Positions 36,469 through 49,300 of a DNA stretch of 64,000 bases are shown one piece after another. This DNA is from Glandiceps talaboti. Its lineage: Eukaryota; Hemichordata; Enteropneusta; Spengelidae. The first letter of the stretch is position 1, and every line of letters starts with the position of its first letter. The notes beneath the pieces were generated by a model, which was not told the DNA's origin, ran no database searches, and worked only from the letters and a program-made list of their open reading frames with translations. The DNA lies in contig NC_135567.1 of the NCBI RefSeq assembly GCF_964340395.1, positions 15,693,806 through 15,757,805 on the forward strand, in the 5' to 3' direction. Position numbers and translations under genes: made by a program.

Positions 36469-36550
36469 TAATGATGGTGTCTTCTGAAACAATACCTAGT
36501 GATGGTTAATTTATAAATGGTGACAAATCAGAACAATGACAAGATGAAAA
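36469..36550 (+). pseudogene. decayed 84-nt linker exon (gene C, first copy)
   Basis: TTTCAG acceptor, then MMVSSETIPSDG and TAA at 36507-36509. Same break as 15182 in gene B. Confidence 0.55.
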
Positions 36551-36683
36551 TCTACCACTGCTTCAGGTTGATTGTGTTATCATGAAATGAAGGCATTTAT
36601 TGGTTTTTGATTGAAACAAGTAGTTATAATGAATAAATCATGTACTTATTTAATTAATTAGATATTATATTTGTTTCTTCCAG

Positions 36684-36821
36684 GATCCATGACTTCATCT
36701 ACAACAGCAAGTGAGCATGTAACAAGTGATGGAATGGCCACTAAGGTTTCATCTGAAACAAGTCAAGTACCCAGTGATGGTGGAGCCATGCATAGTGAAA
36801 AGTCAGAACAAAGACAACAAG
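36684..36821 (+). CDS. gene C linker exon, 138 nt (first copy)
   Basis: CTTCCAG acceptor, GTGAGA donor, phase 1-1, Ser/Thr-rich (SMTSSTTASEHVTSDGMATK and on). A second copy follows at 39404-39541; the segment from the decayed exon through this exon is duplicated within the gene. Confidence 0.68.
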
Positions 36822-36837
36822 GTGAGAAATTATCACT

Positions 36838-37020
36838 AATAATAATAATGATATTCTTTATTTGTCCAATTAAATTTGGAAATTTGGTGAATGGTCACCA
36901 CAAGAGCAGCCCTGAGTGCTCTAGTGTTGAGGAAGCAGGAGGAAACGGGAATAACCAGTGAAAACCTGCGTAGCTGGGCAAAATCAAATTGAGCATCACC
37001 CTTCTTACCTCCATAGGTTT
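36838..37020 (-). mobile_element. truncated SINE, same family as 15514-15792
   Basis: Starts with the TAATAATAATGATATTCTTT tail and keeps the CACCACAAGAGCAGC and GGAGGAAAC...AACCTGCG core; the tRNA-like head is missing. Confidence 0.5.
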
Positions 37021-37325
37021 ATGTTGTTGTTGGGAGCCCAGGGTGGAGACAAAATGATAAAATGTGGATCACCTTGTCACACTGTATTGTAAGGGATGGG
37101 GAAATACTAAATTATGTTGTGTCACTAGATATTAATGTGTTTCAGTAGTATCATCAAATTAGCTTAAAATACACTCTGGTAACCACTGATGAGAACATAT
37201 CAGTACAGAAAAGGTGAGAAACTAGATATGTTTGATTGTGTCATGAATTGACGTCATACACATGTATTGGGTTGTAAGTTGTAGTTATGTTGATCTAATT
37301 AGAATGTTTTCTTTGTTTCTTTCAG

Positions 37326-37409
37326 TAACCATGGTTTCATCTGAAACAAGTCATGTGACTGGTAATGATGATAACACTCATGATGACAAACCAGAACAAA
37401 GACAACAAG
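37326..37409 (+). CDS. gene C linker exon, 84 nt
   Basis: TTTCAG acceptor, GTAAGA donor, 28 codons, phase 1-1; peptide ITMVSSETSHVTGNDD to EQRQQ. Homologue of 14912-14995. Confidence 0.65.
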
Positions 37410-37525
37410 GTAAGAAACTCATCTACTTGACTATGTCAGTCATCTTGAAATTAAGGTGTAGACATGTCATGTATTCAGCAATATCTAAAATATCTCAAAT
37501 AAGAAGTTTTAGATCTTATTTTTAT

Positions 37526-37606
37526 TAGCACAACTGAACTGAGGTTCAGTAGTGCTATAGGGATCGCCCGGCGTCTGTCTGTCTGTGTGTGTGTGTGTGT
37601 GTGTGG

Positions 37607-37641
<35 letters not shown>

Positions 37642-39153
37642 CAACTTAAAGTCAAAAACCGCTGAACCGATTGCCACGATATTTGGTGGGTCCATTACCT
37701 TGGGTGTCTAGTTGGGAAATTGTTCAAATCAAAATGATCGCATCACAGGTGTGTGATTTGGGTCAAAAAATGTGATTTTTGGTCAAAAAACTTTAACTCA
37801 GAAACTACTGGGCAGATTGGTGCGAAATTTGGTGGGAACATTCTTAAGGGGGTGTAAAGTAAGATTTGTTCATAACGGGATGATTCCATCAGTGATATGC
37901 AAATTAGGGCTAAAAATGTGTCTTTTTGGTTGAAAATCTATAATTCCAAAACTACTGAGCAGATTGGGCTGAAATTTAATGGGAATGTATCTAGGGATGT
38001 GTGGACGAAGAAATATTAAGCATACCATGATTCCATGAGTGATATGCAAATTAGGTGTAAAAATGTTCATTTTTGGTCAAAAACTTATATCTCAAAAAGT
38101 ACTTGGTCACCGAGTCTGAAACTTGGTGAGATGTTTCTGAGTATTATTCTTCAAAACATTTTGACAAAATTGGCCCTAGCGACCATGACCACGCCCTTAG
38201 CAACAACCAAATGGCAGTATATTTTGGTCAAATAACAACATCATATGGTAGGCAAATGAGTAAACATTCAAAAAATGTATGCAAATACCGTAGCAACCAT
38301 GACCACGCCCATAGCAACAGCCAAACGGTCGTGTATTTCACAAAGATAACAACAGGGATTAATAGACAATTGAATTAACGTTCAAAAAATATATGTAAAT
38401 TTGCCTAGCAACAAGACCACACCCATAGCAACAGCCAAATAATCACATATATTGCAAAGATAACAACAGGAATAGAAGACAAATGAATAAACATTCAAAA
38501 CATGTATGTAAATTTGCCTAGCAACAAGACCACGCCCATAGCAACTGCCAAATAATCATGTATATTGCAAAGATAACAACAGGAATAGCAAGACAAATGA
38601 ATAAACATTCAAAAAATATATGCAAATGTGCCTAGCAACAAGACCACGCCCATAGCAACAGCCAAATGATCACATATTCTGCAAAGGTAACAAAGGGGAT
38701 TAATAGACAATTAAATAAACATTCAAAAAATGTATGTAAATATGCCTAGCAACAAGACCACGCCCATAGCAACAGCCAAATAATCACATATATTGCAAAG
38801 ATAACAACAGGAATAGAAGACAAATGAATAAACATTCAAAAAATGTATGCAAGTGTGCCTAGCAACAAGACCACGCCCATAGCAACAGCCAAATGATCAC
38901 ATATATTGCGAAGATAACAATGGGGATTAATAGACAATTGAATAAACATTCAAAACATGTATGTAAATATGCCTAGCAACAAGACCACGTCCATAGCAAC
39001 AGCCAAATGATAGTATATATCGTAAAGATAGCAACATGGTTGTTTAGGCAACTGGATAGTCATTCACCAAATGAACACTTATTGTTAGCATGGACTACCG
39101 TATGGATAAACATTTTTAAAAACTGTACAGTTGTGCTACTACGCCATTGGCGG
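37526..39153. mobile_element. 1.6-kb insertion with 110-bp internal tandem repeats
   Basis: It interrupts the intron sequence TTATTTTTAT/CTAAAATATTG (intact around 36430-36450) and is flanked by a near-perfect TATTTTAT duplication. It begins with the hairpin TAGCACAACTGAAC...GTTCAGTAGTGCTA, has CAGTTGTGCTA near its right end, a GT microsatellite, and about eight copies of a 110-bp unit with CCTAGCAACAAGACCACGCC. No coding capacity. A diverged relative is at 4850-5700. Confidence 0.6.
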
Positions 39154-39188
39154 TATTTTATAAAATATTGTCTGTGAACATCTTTCAG

Positions 39189-39270
39189 TAATGATGGTGT
39201 CTTCTGAAACAATATCTAGTGATGGTTAATTCATAAATGGTGACAAATCAGAAAAATGACAAGATGAAAA
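39189..39270 (+). pseudogene. decayed 84-nt linker exon (gene C, second copy)
   Basis: Same as 36469, stop TAA at 39227-39229. Shows the decayed exon travelled with the duplicated 138-nt exon. Confidence 0.55.
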
Positions 39271-39403
39271 TCTAGCACTGTATCAGGTTGATTGTGTTAT
39301 CATGAAATGAAGGCATTTATTGGTTAATGATTGAAACAAGTAGTTGTAATGAGTAAATCATGTACTTATTTAATTAATTAGATTTTATCTTTGTTTCTTC
39401 CAG

Positions 39404-39541
39404 GATCCATGACTTCATCTACAACAGCAAGTGAGCATGTAACAAGTGATGGAATGGCCACTATGGTTTCATCTGAAACAAGTCACGTACCCAGTGATGG
39501 TGTAGCTGTACATAGTGAAAAGTCAGAACAAAGACAACAAG
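39404..39541 (+). CDS. gene C linker exon, 138 nt (second copy)
   Basis: CTTCCAG acceptor, GTGAGA donor, phase 1-1. Differs from the first copy by a few residues (MATMVSSETSHVPSDGVAV). Because all linker exons are symmetric phase 1, either copy could be skipped without a frameshift. Confidence 0.68.
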
Positions 39542-39991
39542 GTGAGAAACTATCAGTATACTTGTATGATGTACATTTCACATTATCGTAATGTTGGTGG
39601 TAAGTTGTAATAATTGTGAACAACATTTGTACCAACATTTTTCAATTGCATGTTTATGTTTTCTATAAGAGATTCAAACTTCCCCAAAACCAAGCTCATC
39701 ACAATCATAAATAGTCACTGTAAAAAGGCATTTGATGTTTTAAGATTTTTTCAAAAATATTAATTATAGTTTAGCATTATTTCAATTTCTATCTATTTAT
39801 TTTTGTTTAGAGTTAAAAGTATGTCCTTTTCACTGATGGTAGTCATGGAAATAAAAACAGTCATTGCAATTTCTAGTGTTTAAAAGTGATTATTTTGAAT
39901 GACTGCACTGTAGTATAGAGAAATGTATAATGTTGTAAAAGGTCAATTGTAGGCTAGTCAATCATTTATCAAATTCTTTGTTCTCCAATAG

Positions 39992-40081
39992 GTCACATCT
40001 CCTCTGACATTGAAAACATCACCACATTATCTGATATACATATTGATATAAATAGAGAGGATACAAGCAGAATGTCACCAA
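39992..40081 (+). CDS. gene C linker exon, 90 nt (type GHISSDIEN)
   Basis: CCAATAG acceptor, GTAAGT donor, 30 codons, phase 1-1; homologue of gene A 332-421. It joins in frame to the TRADD-N-like exon. Confidence 0.68.
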
Positions 40082-40564
40082 GTAAGTATTTGTTGTAATG
40101 TCAAAATAATCTCAATACAGTACTCATGAAGATAGTTTCCTAACAACTTTGATGATTCTCCACTGCTTGCTATTCACACACATCCTGATAAGTCAAACTT
40201 CTTGTTTAGTTTGTGGCCACTACTAGGAGATTATTACAGGTACCAAAAACTCCTCTGCATTTAGGTTAAAAATATATTCATGAAGCCTGAGCATCTATTC
40301 CCATTCATGAATATTCATTGCACAACCATGAATATATTATTTCTGCTGACTCCCATGTCGCAGTGTCCCATTGCAAAGACACCCTATAAATGCACAAGAT
40401 CAACTTGATGTTTCCCTGAAATCACAAGTATGTGATGTAAAGTCAGAACCCATAGTTTATGAAAATAACCTCTATTTCCTAGAGTGGCATTCCCCTTTAA
40501 AATTATCAAGGTATTAGTTTATTTGATGTGTGCTTACAAATACTATTTATTTTTGTTTATACAG

Positions 40565-40993
40565 CTCTAGCTATAGATGCTGAACTAGTAATGGAGGAAA
40601 GGAAATTGAAGCTGAGGGAAAAGACATTGAAGATTGAAGCAAGTGAAGAACTTAAAAGAAATGCCAAGGAACTCTTTAAGCTAAGGCATGACCATATCCT
40701 GACAAGAAAAGATCCAGATATGATTCAGCAGTTGGAGGAGAACTACAAGTCATACAATGCTGTGTTATTGAGAATCCTGTCAGGGTGCTTACGTTTTATT
40801 CTGAGTTTCCTTTCAGAGGAAGATATGGAGTATTTCTGGCAGAAATATGAATCTGGTGAATTGGAAGAGTCTTTGACTGGTATCCTAGTAACAGCTGAGA
40901 TGACAGCTCTTGCTGAGAAAGCTGGATGTACTGCTAGAATTAAATTAAAGATTGACAGAAAAGAGTTTGACATTGTGAAAGAAATTATGCATG
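40565..40993 (+). CDS. gene C exon: coiled-coil start and TRADD-N-like domain
   Basis: Acceptor TTTATACAG, donor GTAAGT, 429 nt, phase 1-1. The first 50 residues are strongly charged with heptad-like spacing (ELVMEERKLKLREKTLKIEA), suggesting a short coiled coil. The following domain FILSFLSEEDMEYFWQKYES, GELEESLTGILVTAEM, IKLKIDRKEFDIV is almost identical to gene B, whereas the N-terminal half is diverged, so selection or conversion has acted mainly on the TRADD-N part. Confidence 0.68.
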
Positions 40994-41841
40994 GTAAGTT
41001 ACAGTTAACACTAAGCATTTTGGCCTGGATATCGGGTTTGTGAAGCAAGGTTGTGTAATGGAAGGGCCTGATTTATTAAGCAATAATACTGAGGTCCACA
41101 AATCATGTATCCTCAATGTGACCTTTACCCTCTAGCTAGGACAACCTTGGTTCTTGTTCATATTATTCCTCAACATTCTCTTTTACTTCAATATTAATTC
41201 TCTTCTCTTCAATTACTTTACTATTATCATATACCCTATGTAGCACTGGTACAGAAACATAATTTGAATCATATAACCACATTAATTGATAGTGAAACAT
41301 TATTCATGCGCAAAACCATAAATATGGTTAGAAAAAACTCAAAACCAGAACACTGAGCTTTGATATTAGTGAAGGTGCGACTCACTGTATTTGGGCAAAA
41401 TGTGCGTAATGTGAAAACATATTGCATGAGTTTAGTGAACATGCTCTGTATTGAATTACATTTGAAGTGATACTGAGAATATGATACACATCAACCAATG
41501 TTACATTTCATATATCATATTTTTATGATTAGATATGTAATGTTTTATAGCATATTTAATTTTGTATGTTTATGCTATCACACAGATTTACATGTACATA
41601 TCCAGGGTGTGTTTTGTAATTTTAGATTAGTAAACTTAGCATACAGCAAAAGGTATTATGTTCCTATCAAATATCAGTGTGTGTAGAACTGCAGCAAAAG
41701 CTATCATTTTAAATATAAATCCAAGAAATTAACTGAAATTTCACCAAAATGTAATCAACGTACGATTTGAAATATTTTAGTTATGATATAATTTATTAAA
41801 TATTTATTCAGGCATTTTATTTCATTTCATTTTCCCTACAG
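40994..41841 (+). other. gene C intron before the LRR exon
   Basis: 848 bp of AT-rich intron. No NTPase-like coding segment seen. The last 30 bp before the acceptor (GGCATTTTATTTCATTTCAT) match the gene B intron end. Confidence 0.5.
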
Positions 41842-44800
41842 ATATGTCAGCTGTTTCAAGTCCAAGTACATCACCAGAATGCAGAGCTACTCAGTATGAT
41901 AAATGGGAGAGATACGTACTGAACCATGTACAAAGCTTTCTTCAAGCTAAGTATTTAATTGAAGAGTCTAGATTTGATCCAGTAGTAGATACAGTTAGAA
42001 ATGAGGAGTTTTTCTTTCCTGCCATTGTATCTTACTGGTGTCAGATTTGTTATACTTTGCCTCCAACTTTAACAATAGCAACTAAGTATGCCATAAAGTA
42101 CCATGTAGAGATGTATTGTAAGGAAAATACACTTGATGTAGTGAATGCATGGCAAGTTGTACAGGATAGATTTCTGGAAGTTGGAAAGTGTTTGTATGAG
42201 AATCTTACAGAAGATAACCTTGGTTTGTTGTATGAATCATGGATGATTGAAAGTAAAATTACTGATATGCACGAATACTTGTTTGGTTTAGTCAAGAAAT
42301 CTGACAAATGTAATGGGTTTGAATTTTCAAACCAGTATGTGTACTGGTATATAATTGCTTGTTATTTGTGTACTAGACTTAAGACCACTGAAAACTTCCA
42401 TGAAATGAAACAGGAGATACCCTTTATACTTTGTGAAAAGAAGTTGTCATATTTGTTGCCATACACTTCAGGTATATTAGGAGACAAAGCTGATATTGTT
42501 ATAGTGGCAATTGCTAAAGCCATAAAACAAGAAAGGTTTGTCATGAATTCTGATCTTGTAAATTTAGGGCATTGTTTGTTTGAATGTCAGCATCCTACTC
42601 TTTTTGCAGAGAGTATTGACAGTGTACTTGGACAACAAACCTTAGATTTGTCAAGTGTTACTGTAATTTCAAACCAAACTTTGCATGCTTTGAGTGTCAT
42701 AGTACAGAATACATCTGTCATTGGAAACATATTGTTATATTCAGATGAAATTGAGTCACAGCTTTCCAGTGACTTGAAATTGAAAACTGGAATGGAAGGA
42801 TTAGATAATGTTGATTTTGACATTTCTAATTCACATGAATTTGTTGTAGCAAGTAAATTTTTGAGAGCAATCTCCCTCTTGAAATGCATACAGATGAAAT
42901 CAGGTAGTACTGGAGATACTGATAAGCCAGATATTTCGAAATGTGATACAGTCTGTATGAAATTTAGTAAACCTGTGTGTGATATTGATGTTTGCTACAT
43001 ACAAATGTTTCTACAAGCATTAACATGTCGATTTGTTCCAAGGAAACTGAAGCTTACTGGAATGAATGAGGTATTGTCTCATCAGATATTAGAGTGTATG
43101 GCCAGTCAGAAAACCAGACCTAGTTTAACATCTTTAAGTCTAACTCAAAGTACCTTAAACATAGATGATTGTATTCTGTTAGCAAAAGTTCTGAAGTCAC
43201 TACCCTGTCTTGAATCTTATAGTATTGTGCAGACAGAATTAATTAGACAACACTGTAGACTGTTATTGAAGGATGTCAAAGATACTGTACTTAATTTACC
43301 ACAAATTCCTGAGATAAGTAAGAAACATCTGTCCTTAAATGAATTAGGTAACATCGGTATCTTTGACCAGCTTTTTGTTGTTACTGGTTTTGAAGCATCA
43401 GAGCTGTCTGAAGAGGAGTGTTTATACATCTGTCAAGAATTAGGAGTATTGAGAAACTTAGAAAGATTGACATTAACAAATTCTGTGATTAATTATGATG
43501 CAGTGAGTTATTTAAGTCAGAGTCTCAGGAACATGTCTACATTGACGGAGTTGAATTTAAGTCAGAATAACATAGGAGACCAAGGTGTAGACCGTTTGAG
43601 TAGAGGGATGAAGTACATGGCTAGTCTGACTCATCTTGACCTCAGTAATAATAAAATAGGATACAAAGGTGTAGAGAGTTTGAGTAGAGGGATGGAGTAC
43701 ATGGGTAGTCTGACTTATCTTGACCTCAGTCATAATAACATAAGAGACCAAGGTGTAGAGAGTTTGCGTAGAGGGATGGAGTACATGGGTAGTCTGACAC
43801 ATCTTGACCTAAGTTATAATAATATAGGATACTTAGGTGTAAAGGGTTTGAGTGGAGTGATGCAGTACATGGGTAGTTTGACTAACCTTTACCTCAGTCA
43901 TAATAACATAGGTGACCAAGGTGTAGAGAGTTTGAGTAAAGGGATGGCGTACATGGGTAGTCTGACTTACCTTGACCTTAGTCATAATATCATAAAAGAC
44001 CAAGGTGTAAACAGTTTGAGTAGAGGGATGGAGTACATGGGTAGTTTGACTTATCTTGACCTCAGTCATAATATCATAAAAGACAAAGGTGTTAATAGTT
44101 TGAGTACAAGGATGAAGTACATGGGTAGTCTGACACATCTTGACCTCAGTCATAATATCATAGGATACCAAGGTGTAGAGACTTTAAGTAGAGGGATGAA
44201 GTACATAGGTAGTTTGACTTATCTTGACCTCAGTCATAATATCATAGGATACCAAGGTGTACTTAGTTTGAGTAGAGGAATGGAGTACATGGGTAGTCTG
44301 ACTCATCTTAACCTCAGTCATAATAACATAGGATACCAAGGTGTCGAGAGTTTCAGTAGAGAGATGGAGAACATGGGTAGTCTGACTCATTTTGACCTCA
44401 GTCGTAATAACATAGGAGACAAAGGTGTAGAGAGTTTGAGTAGATGGATGGAGTACATGGGGAGTCTAACTCATCTTGACCTTAGTTATAATAACATAGG
44501 ATACCAAGGTGTAGAGAGTTTGAGTAGACGGATGGAGTGCATGGGGAGTCTAACTCATCTTAACCTCAGTCATAATAACATAGGATTCCAAGGTTCAAAG
44601 AGCTTGAGAAGTGGGATGGAGTACATGGGTAGACTGACTCATTTTAACCTCAGTTATAATATGATAGAAGACAAAGCTATAGAGAGTTTGAGTAGCGGGA
44701 TGAAGTACATGGGTAGACTGATACATCTTGACCTCAGTCATAATAACATAGGATACCAAGGTGTAGAGAGTTTGAGTAGAGGGATGAAGTACATGGGTAG

Positions 44801-47800
44801 TCTGACTTATCTTGACCTCAGTCATAATAACATGTGGAACCATGGTGTAGAGAGTTTGAGTAGAGGGATGAAGTACATGGGTAGTCTTACTTATCTTGAC
44901 CTCAGTCATAATAAAATAGGAGACCAAGGTGTAAAGAGTTTGAGTAGTGGGATGAAGTACATGGGTAGTCTGACTGATCTTAACCTCAGTGATAATAACA
45001 TAGGACACCGAGGTGTAGAGAGTTTGAGTAGTGGGATGAAGTACATGGGTAGTTTGACATATCTTAACCTTAGTGATAATGACATTGGAGACCAAGGTGT
45101 AAAGACTTTGAGTAGTGGGATGATGCACGTGGGTTTTCTGACTTATCTTAACCTCAGTCATAATAACATAGGAGACCAAGGTGTAGAGAGTTTGAGTAGA
45201 GGTGGCTTGTCTTGTCTGAAAGGCATCAACACCCTTGATTTGAGTTATAACTCTATTGGAGCTTGGGGAATACAGACCCTATTGAATGACATTCAAGATG
45301 ATAACATCCTAAGCAAAGTTGATGTTAGTCACAATTGGTCTGGCCTTGATAGGATTATGCCATTCATTAAAAATCAGATCCGAGAATTCCCTAGTATTCC
45401 AGATTGCCTGAAAGATAATCTGAAACTGTGTGAGTTTCACTCATTATTTAAGAGTCTTGATGATGTCACTGTCTTAGATATCTCTACTAATATGCATTGG
45501 CCAGAAAAAGAAATGATTGAAGTATGTAAAGACATTACTGTACTGAATAATTTACATAAACTTACACTTAGTAACAATAACATAGGAGACCAAGGTGTAG
45601 AGAGTTTGAGTAGAGGGATGGAGCTCATGGGTAGTCTGACTTATCTTGACCTCAGTCATAATAACATTGGAGTTCAAGGTGTAGAGAGTTTCTGTAGAGG
45701 GATGGAGTACATGGGTAGTCTGACTCATCTTGACCTCAGTAACAATAACATAGGAGACTACGGTGTAATGAGTTTGTGTAGACAGAGGAGGAACATGGGT
45801 AGTCTGACTTATCTTGACCTCAGCAATAATAACATAGAAGACCAAGGTGTAGAGAGTTTAAGTAGAGGGGTGAAGTACATGGGTAGTTTGACTCGTCTTG
45901 ACCTCAGTCATAATAACATAGGAAACCAAGGTGCAGAGAGTTTGAATAGAGTGATGGAGTACATGGGTACTTTGACTTATCTTGACCTCAGTCATAATAT
46001 CATGGGAGACCAAGGTGTAGAGAGTTTGAGTAGAGGGATGGAGCACATTGGTCGTCTGACTTATCTTGATCTCAGTCATAATTATATAGGATACCAAGGT
46101 GTAGAGAGTTTGAGTAGAGGTATGGAGCACATGCGAAGTGTTACTCATCTTGCACTGAGTCATAATTACATACAATACCTAAGAGAAAAGAGTTTGAGTA
46201 GAGGGATGGAGTACATGGGTAGTCTGACTTATCTTGACCTCAGTCATAATAATATAAGTGACAAAGATTTAGAGAGTTTGAGTAAAGGGATGGAGTACAT
46301 GGGTTGTGTGACTTATCTTGACCTCAGTCATAATAACATAGGAGACCAAGGTGTAGAGAGTTTGAGTAGAGGTGGCTTGTCTTGTCTGAAAGGCATCAAC
46401 ACACTTGATTTGAGTTATAACTCTATTGGAGCTAGGGGAATACAGACCCTATTGAATGACATTCAGGATGATAACATCCTAAGTAAAGTTGATGTTAGTC
46501 ACAATATGTCTGGCTTTGATAGGGTTATACCATTCCTTAAAAATCAGATTCGAGAATTCCCTAGTATTCCAGATTACCTGAAAGATAATCTGAAACTGAG
46601 TGAGTTTCAATCATTATTTAAGAGCCTTGATGAGGTCACTGTCTTAGATATCTCTACTGATATGCATTGGTCAGAAAAAGAAATGATTGAAGTATGTAAA
46701 GACATTACTGTACTGAATAATTTACATAAACTTACACTTAGTAACAATAACATAGGAGACCAAGGTGTAGACAGTTTGAGTAGAGGGATGGAGTACATGG
46801 GTAGTCTGACTTATCTTAACCTCAGTCATAATAACATAGGATACCAAGGTGTAGAGAGTTTGAGTAGAGAGATGGAGTACATGGGTAGTCTTAATCATCT
46901 TGACCTCAGTCATAATAACATAGGTGACCAAGGCTCCGGGACGTTCATGCATTTGTTAGCAAGTGAGAAAATACACAGTCTGACTCATCTTGACCTCAGT
47001 CATAATAACATGGGTGATGTGTATTTTGAAATGTTAGCCTCCACTTTAAGTGAGGTAAGGAGTCTGATACATGTTGATTTGAGTTACAACAAGATAACCG
47101 ATTCTATCTTAGAAAAGTTATTGAATGTAATTGAAAGAAGACATGCTAGACAGGATCCCAAAGTTCTTAAGTTTGTTGACTTGAGACAGAAATATATTAC
47201 AGACCCTGAACTAGTACAGGAAGTAGAGGCATTGTACCATAGTTCAATATTACCAAAGAGTATTGTAGGTGAACAGATGAGAGATATGCCAGCAAGGTAT
47301 TCACAACAAATGTCCACTGATGAAAGTACAGCAGGTCCATCATCCCTGTTGGGATCAACATGGATTAAGAGGGAAGTATCACCCCCCATGGAAGACCTGT
47401 GGTCATCATCAGACTCGGAACTAGACTATAGTACAAGTGAATCTAGTACTGTAGAACCTGGTTCAAGTCCTGTAGAGCCTCGTACAAGTACTACAGAACC
47501 TTCTAGTAGTATACCACTCAAATTGTCTAGTTCTGAACCACTATCCTCTATTCACCATTGGCCAAAGTTGACCTCAGAAAGTTCTATTGAGGATTCTTTA
47601 TACGTGCCTGAACCACGATTTTCCGCTCAACCATTCCCTAAATTGTCACAAATTAACGGGGAACCTCCAAGGAAAGTATTAAAGTTAGAACAACCTAGTA
47701 CATGTACATCACAACCAAGTACATCACGAACCAGTACTTTACAACCCAGTACTTCACAACCAAGTACATCACAACCCAGTACTTCACAACCCAGTACATC

Positions 47801-47858
47801 ACAATACAGTACTTCACATTCCAGTACAAGTACTACAGAGCCCTCTAGTGAATCGTGA
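41842..47858 (+). CDS. gene C exon: NLR-like helical region plus about 37 LRRs
   Basis: One 6017-nt exon, open for 2004 codons. Residues about 1-560 match the gene B helical region (near 90% by eye). LRRs start at about 567: block 1 has 21 units of 28 residues (LTYLDLSHNNIGDQGVESLS type), then the 80-residue spacer, block 2 with 11 units, a second copy of the spacer, and block 3 with five less regular units (LTHLDLSHNNMGDVYFEMLA). The spacer plus adjoining LRRs being repeated shows block-wise duplication. After about residue 1770 comes an acidic, Ser/Thr/Pro-rich tail ending in a 5-residue STSQP repeat, unlike gene B. No Walker motifs, no membrane segment. Confidence 0.87.
47690..47845. repeat. 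15-bp coding repeat (STSQP)
   Basis: About nine imperfect copies of AGTACATCACAACCC type units at the 3' end of the gene C coding region, giving a low-complexity tail that is probably unstable in length. Confidence 0.8.
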
Positions 47859-48029
47859 ATTGTCTACTCACCCTTTGCCAAAATCAACCTCAGAAAGTTC
47901 AGTTAAAGATCCCTCAAGGGAACAGAAAAAGTGAAGTACATGTAGTAGTTGTACACTTGGGGTTAATTGATATACATGTACTACTATACCACATACACTA
48001 CAATGTACCTATCATGTAGGTAGACTAAA

Positions 48030-49300
48030 ATGTTAATGAAATATATTTTGGCTTCACAAAGTGAGAAAGTTACTTTGAGCACCCTTAGACCAAGTACAAA
48101 GTCATTTGACATTTTAATAATTTGTGTCCATTTTTACCTGCATAAGTTTTGTGTCACTTTTATTAGAGAAATATTTATTTTTTTACAAATTACATCTTTC
48201 TGCTCAGAGCTTGAATGATACAGACTGAGGTAATTGTTTATATGGCTGGCAATTATCAATCACTTAAAATACCCATTTGTCAAACATAGTGTGGATTCAC
48301 AGAAGAGAAAGTTACTTTGATGTGTCAGCATATACCTTAGTCTGAGTACATTGTCATTTGTGAACTCTACATGAATTTATAGACATGTCAATTTCATGAG
48401 AAAGTTTTATACACTTCATAAATTATATTTCTGTTCACAGAGTTATTACTACAGAGCTACCCGTTGTGAGTTGTCATTCACTTGAATGTCTACTTGTCAA
48501 ATATATTTTGACTTCACAGAAAGAGAAAGTTATTTTGATATGGCAGCATATATGTTATTTGAAGTACACTGTCTTTTGTATATGTGGATAATTTCTATAC
48601 ATTATCACTTTTATTAGTTTTTATGTCACTTTTATGACAAAGATTTATACAAGTTCCAAATAATATTTCAGCTCACATAATCAATGGTAGTGGTAGTTTT
48701 TCATCATACTGGCAATTGTCAATCACTTCTCCAGCAGCTAAAGAGGTTACGAGGTTTTGTATCATTTTTATTGTAGAAATATTTATGGAAGTAGTATTAA
48801 TTATAAATCACATTTTCTACTAATAGAATCAATGATACAGAGATAATTGTTCATTTTATTGTTAATTACCAATTACTTATCCACTGTCATAAATATTTTG
48901 ACTTTACAGAAGATAAAGTTACTTTGTTATGTCAGCATGTAAAATTGTAAAGAATTTGTATATTTTACAAGTTTATATCCACTTTTATTTTTGTGCTATT
49001 TCTATGTGTAAAAATTCATATTTTCAAAGTTGAAAAAATGGAAGTGTTCAGTACTATAAACTATTTAGATAATTACTTACTGTAAACAGAGAAAGACAAA
49101 GATTTGTATATATTACATGGTGTCACCAGTATTAAAATTGTACACCAGATAGTCAATGATACAGTGGTAGTTGTACATTGTATTAATTACTTGTACACTT
49201 TTTTGTCATACATATTTTGACTTTTACACAAAGATAAAGTTACTTTGATGGCAGTATGTACTTTAGTAGGAGTACACTGAAATATCTACATTTTTTTGAT
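48030..49300 (+). repeat. degenerate 3' UTR repeats of gene C, about 230-bp period
   Basis: About five copies with the order: 'CACAGA(G)TCAATGATACAG', 'GGCAATTGTCAATCACTT', 'GTCAAATATATTTTGACTTC', 'AGAGAAAGTTACTTTGAT'. Gene B has one such unit (22190-22320). Confidence 0.6.

Larger units (their letters stand above)
32529..47858 (+). other. gene C model: GT4-like / TRADD-N-like / giant LRR receptor
   Basis: Seven coding exons (32547-33744, 36684-36821, 37326-37409, 39404-39541, 39992-40081, 40565-40993, 41842-47858) sum to 8094 nt, an exact 2698 codons, all junctions phase 1 with GT-AG borders. Predicted 2697 aa: GT4-like 1-399, linker 400-549, TRADD-N-like exon 550-692, helical plus LRR 693-2697. 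It is a direct duplicate of gene B with an additional 138-nt linker exon, expanded LRRs and a different tail. Its introns hold at least three insertions absent from B. No Walker A motif. Confidence 0.75.
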
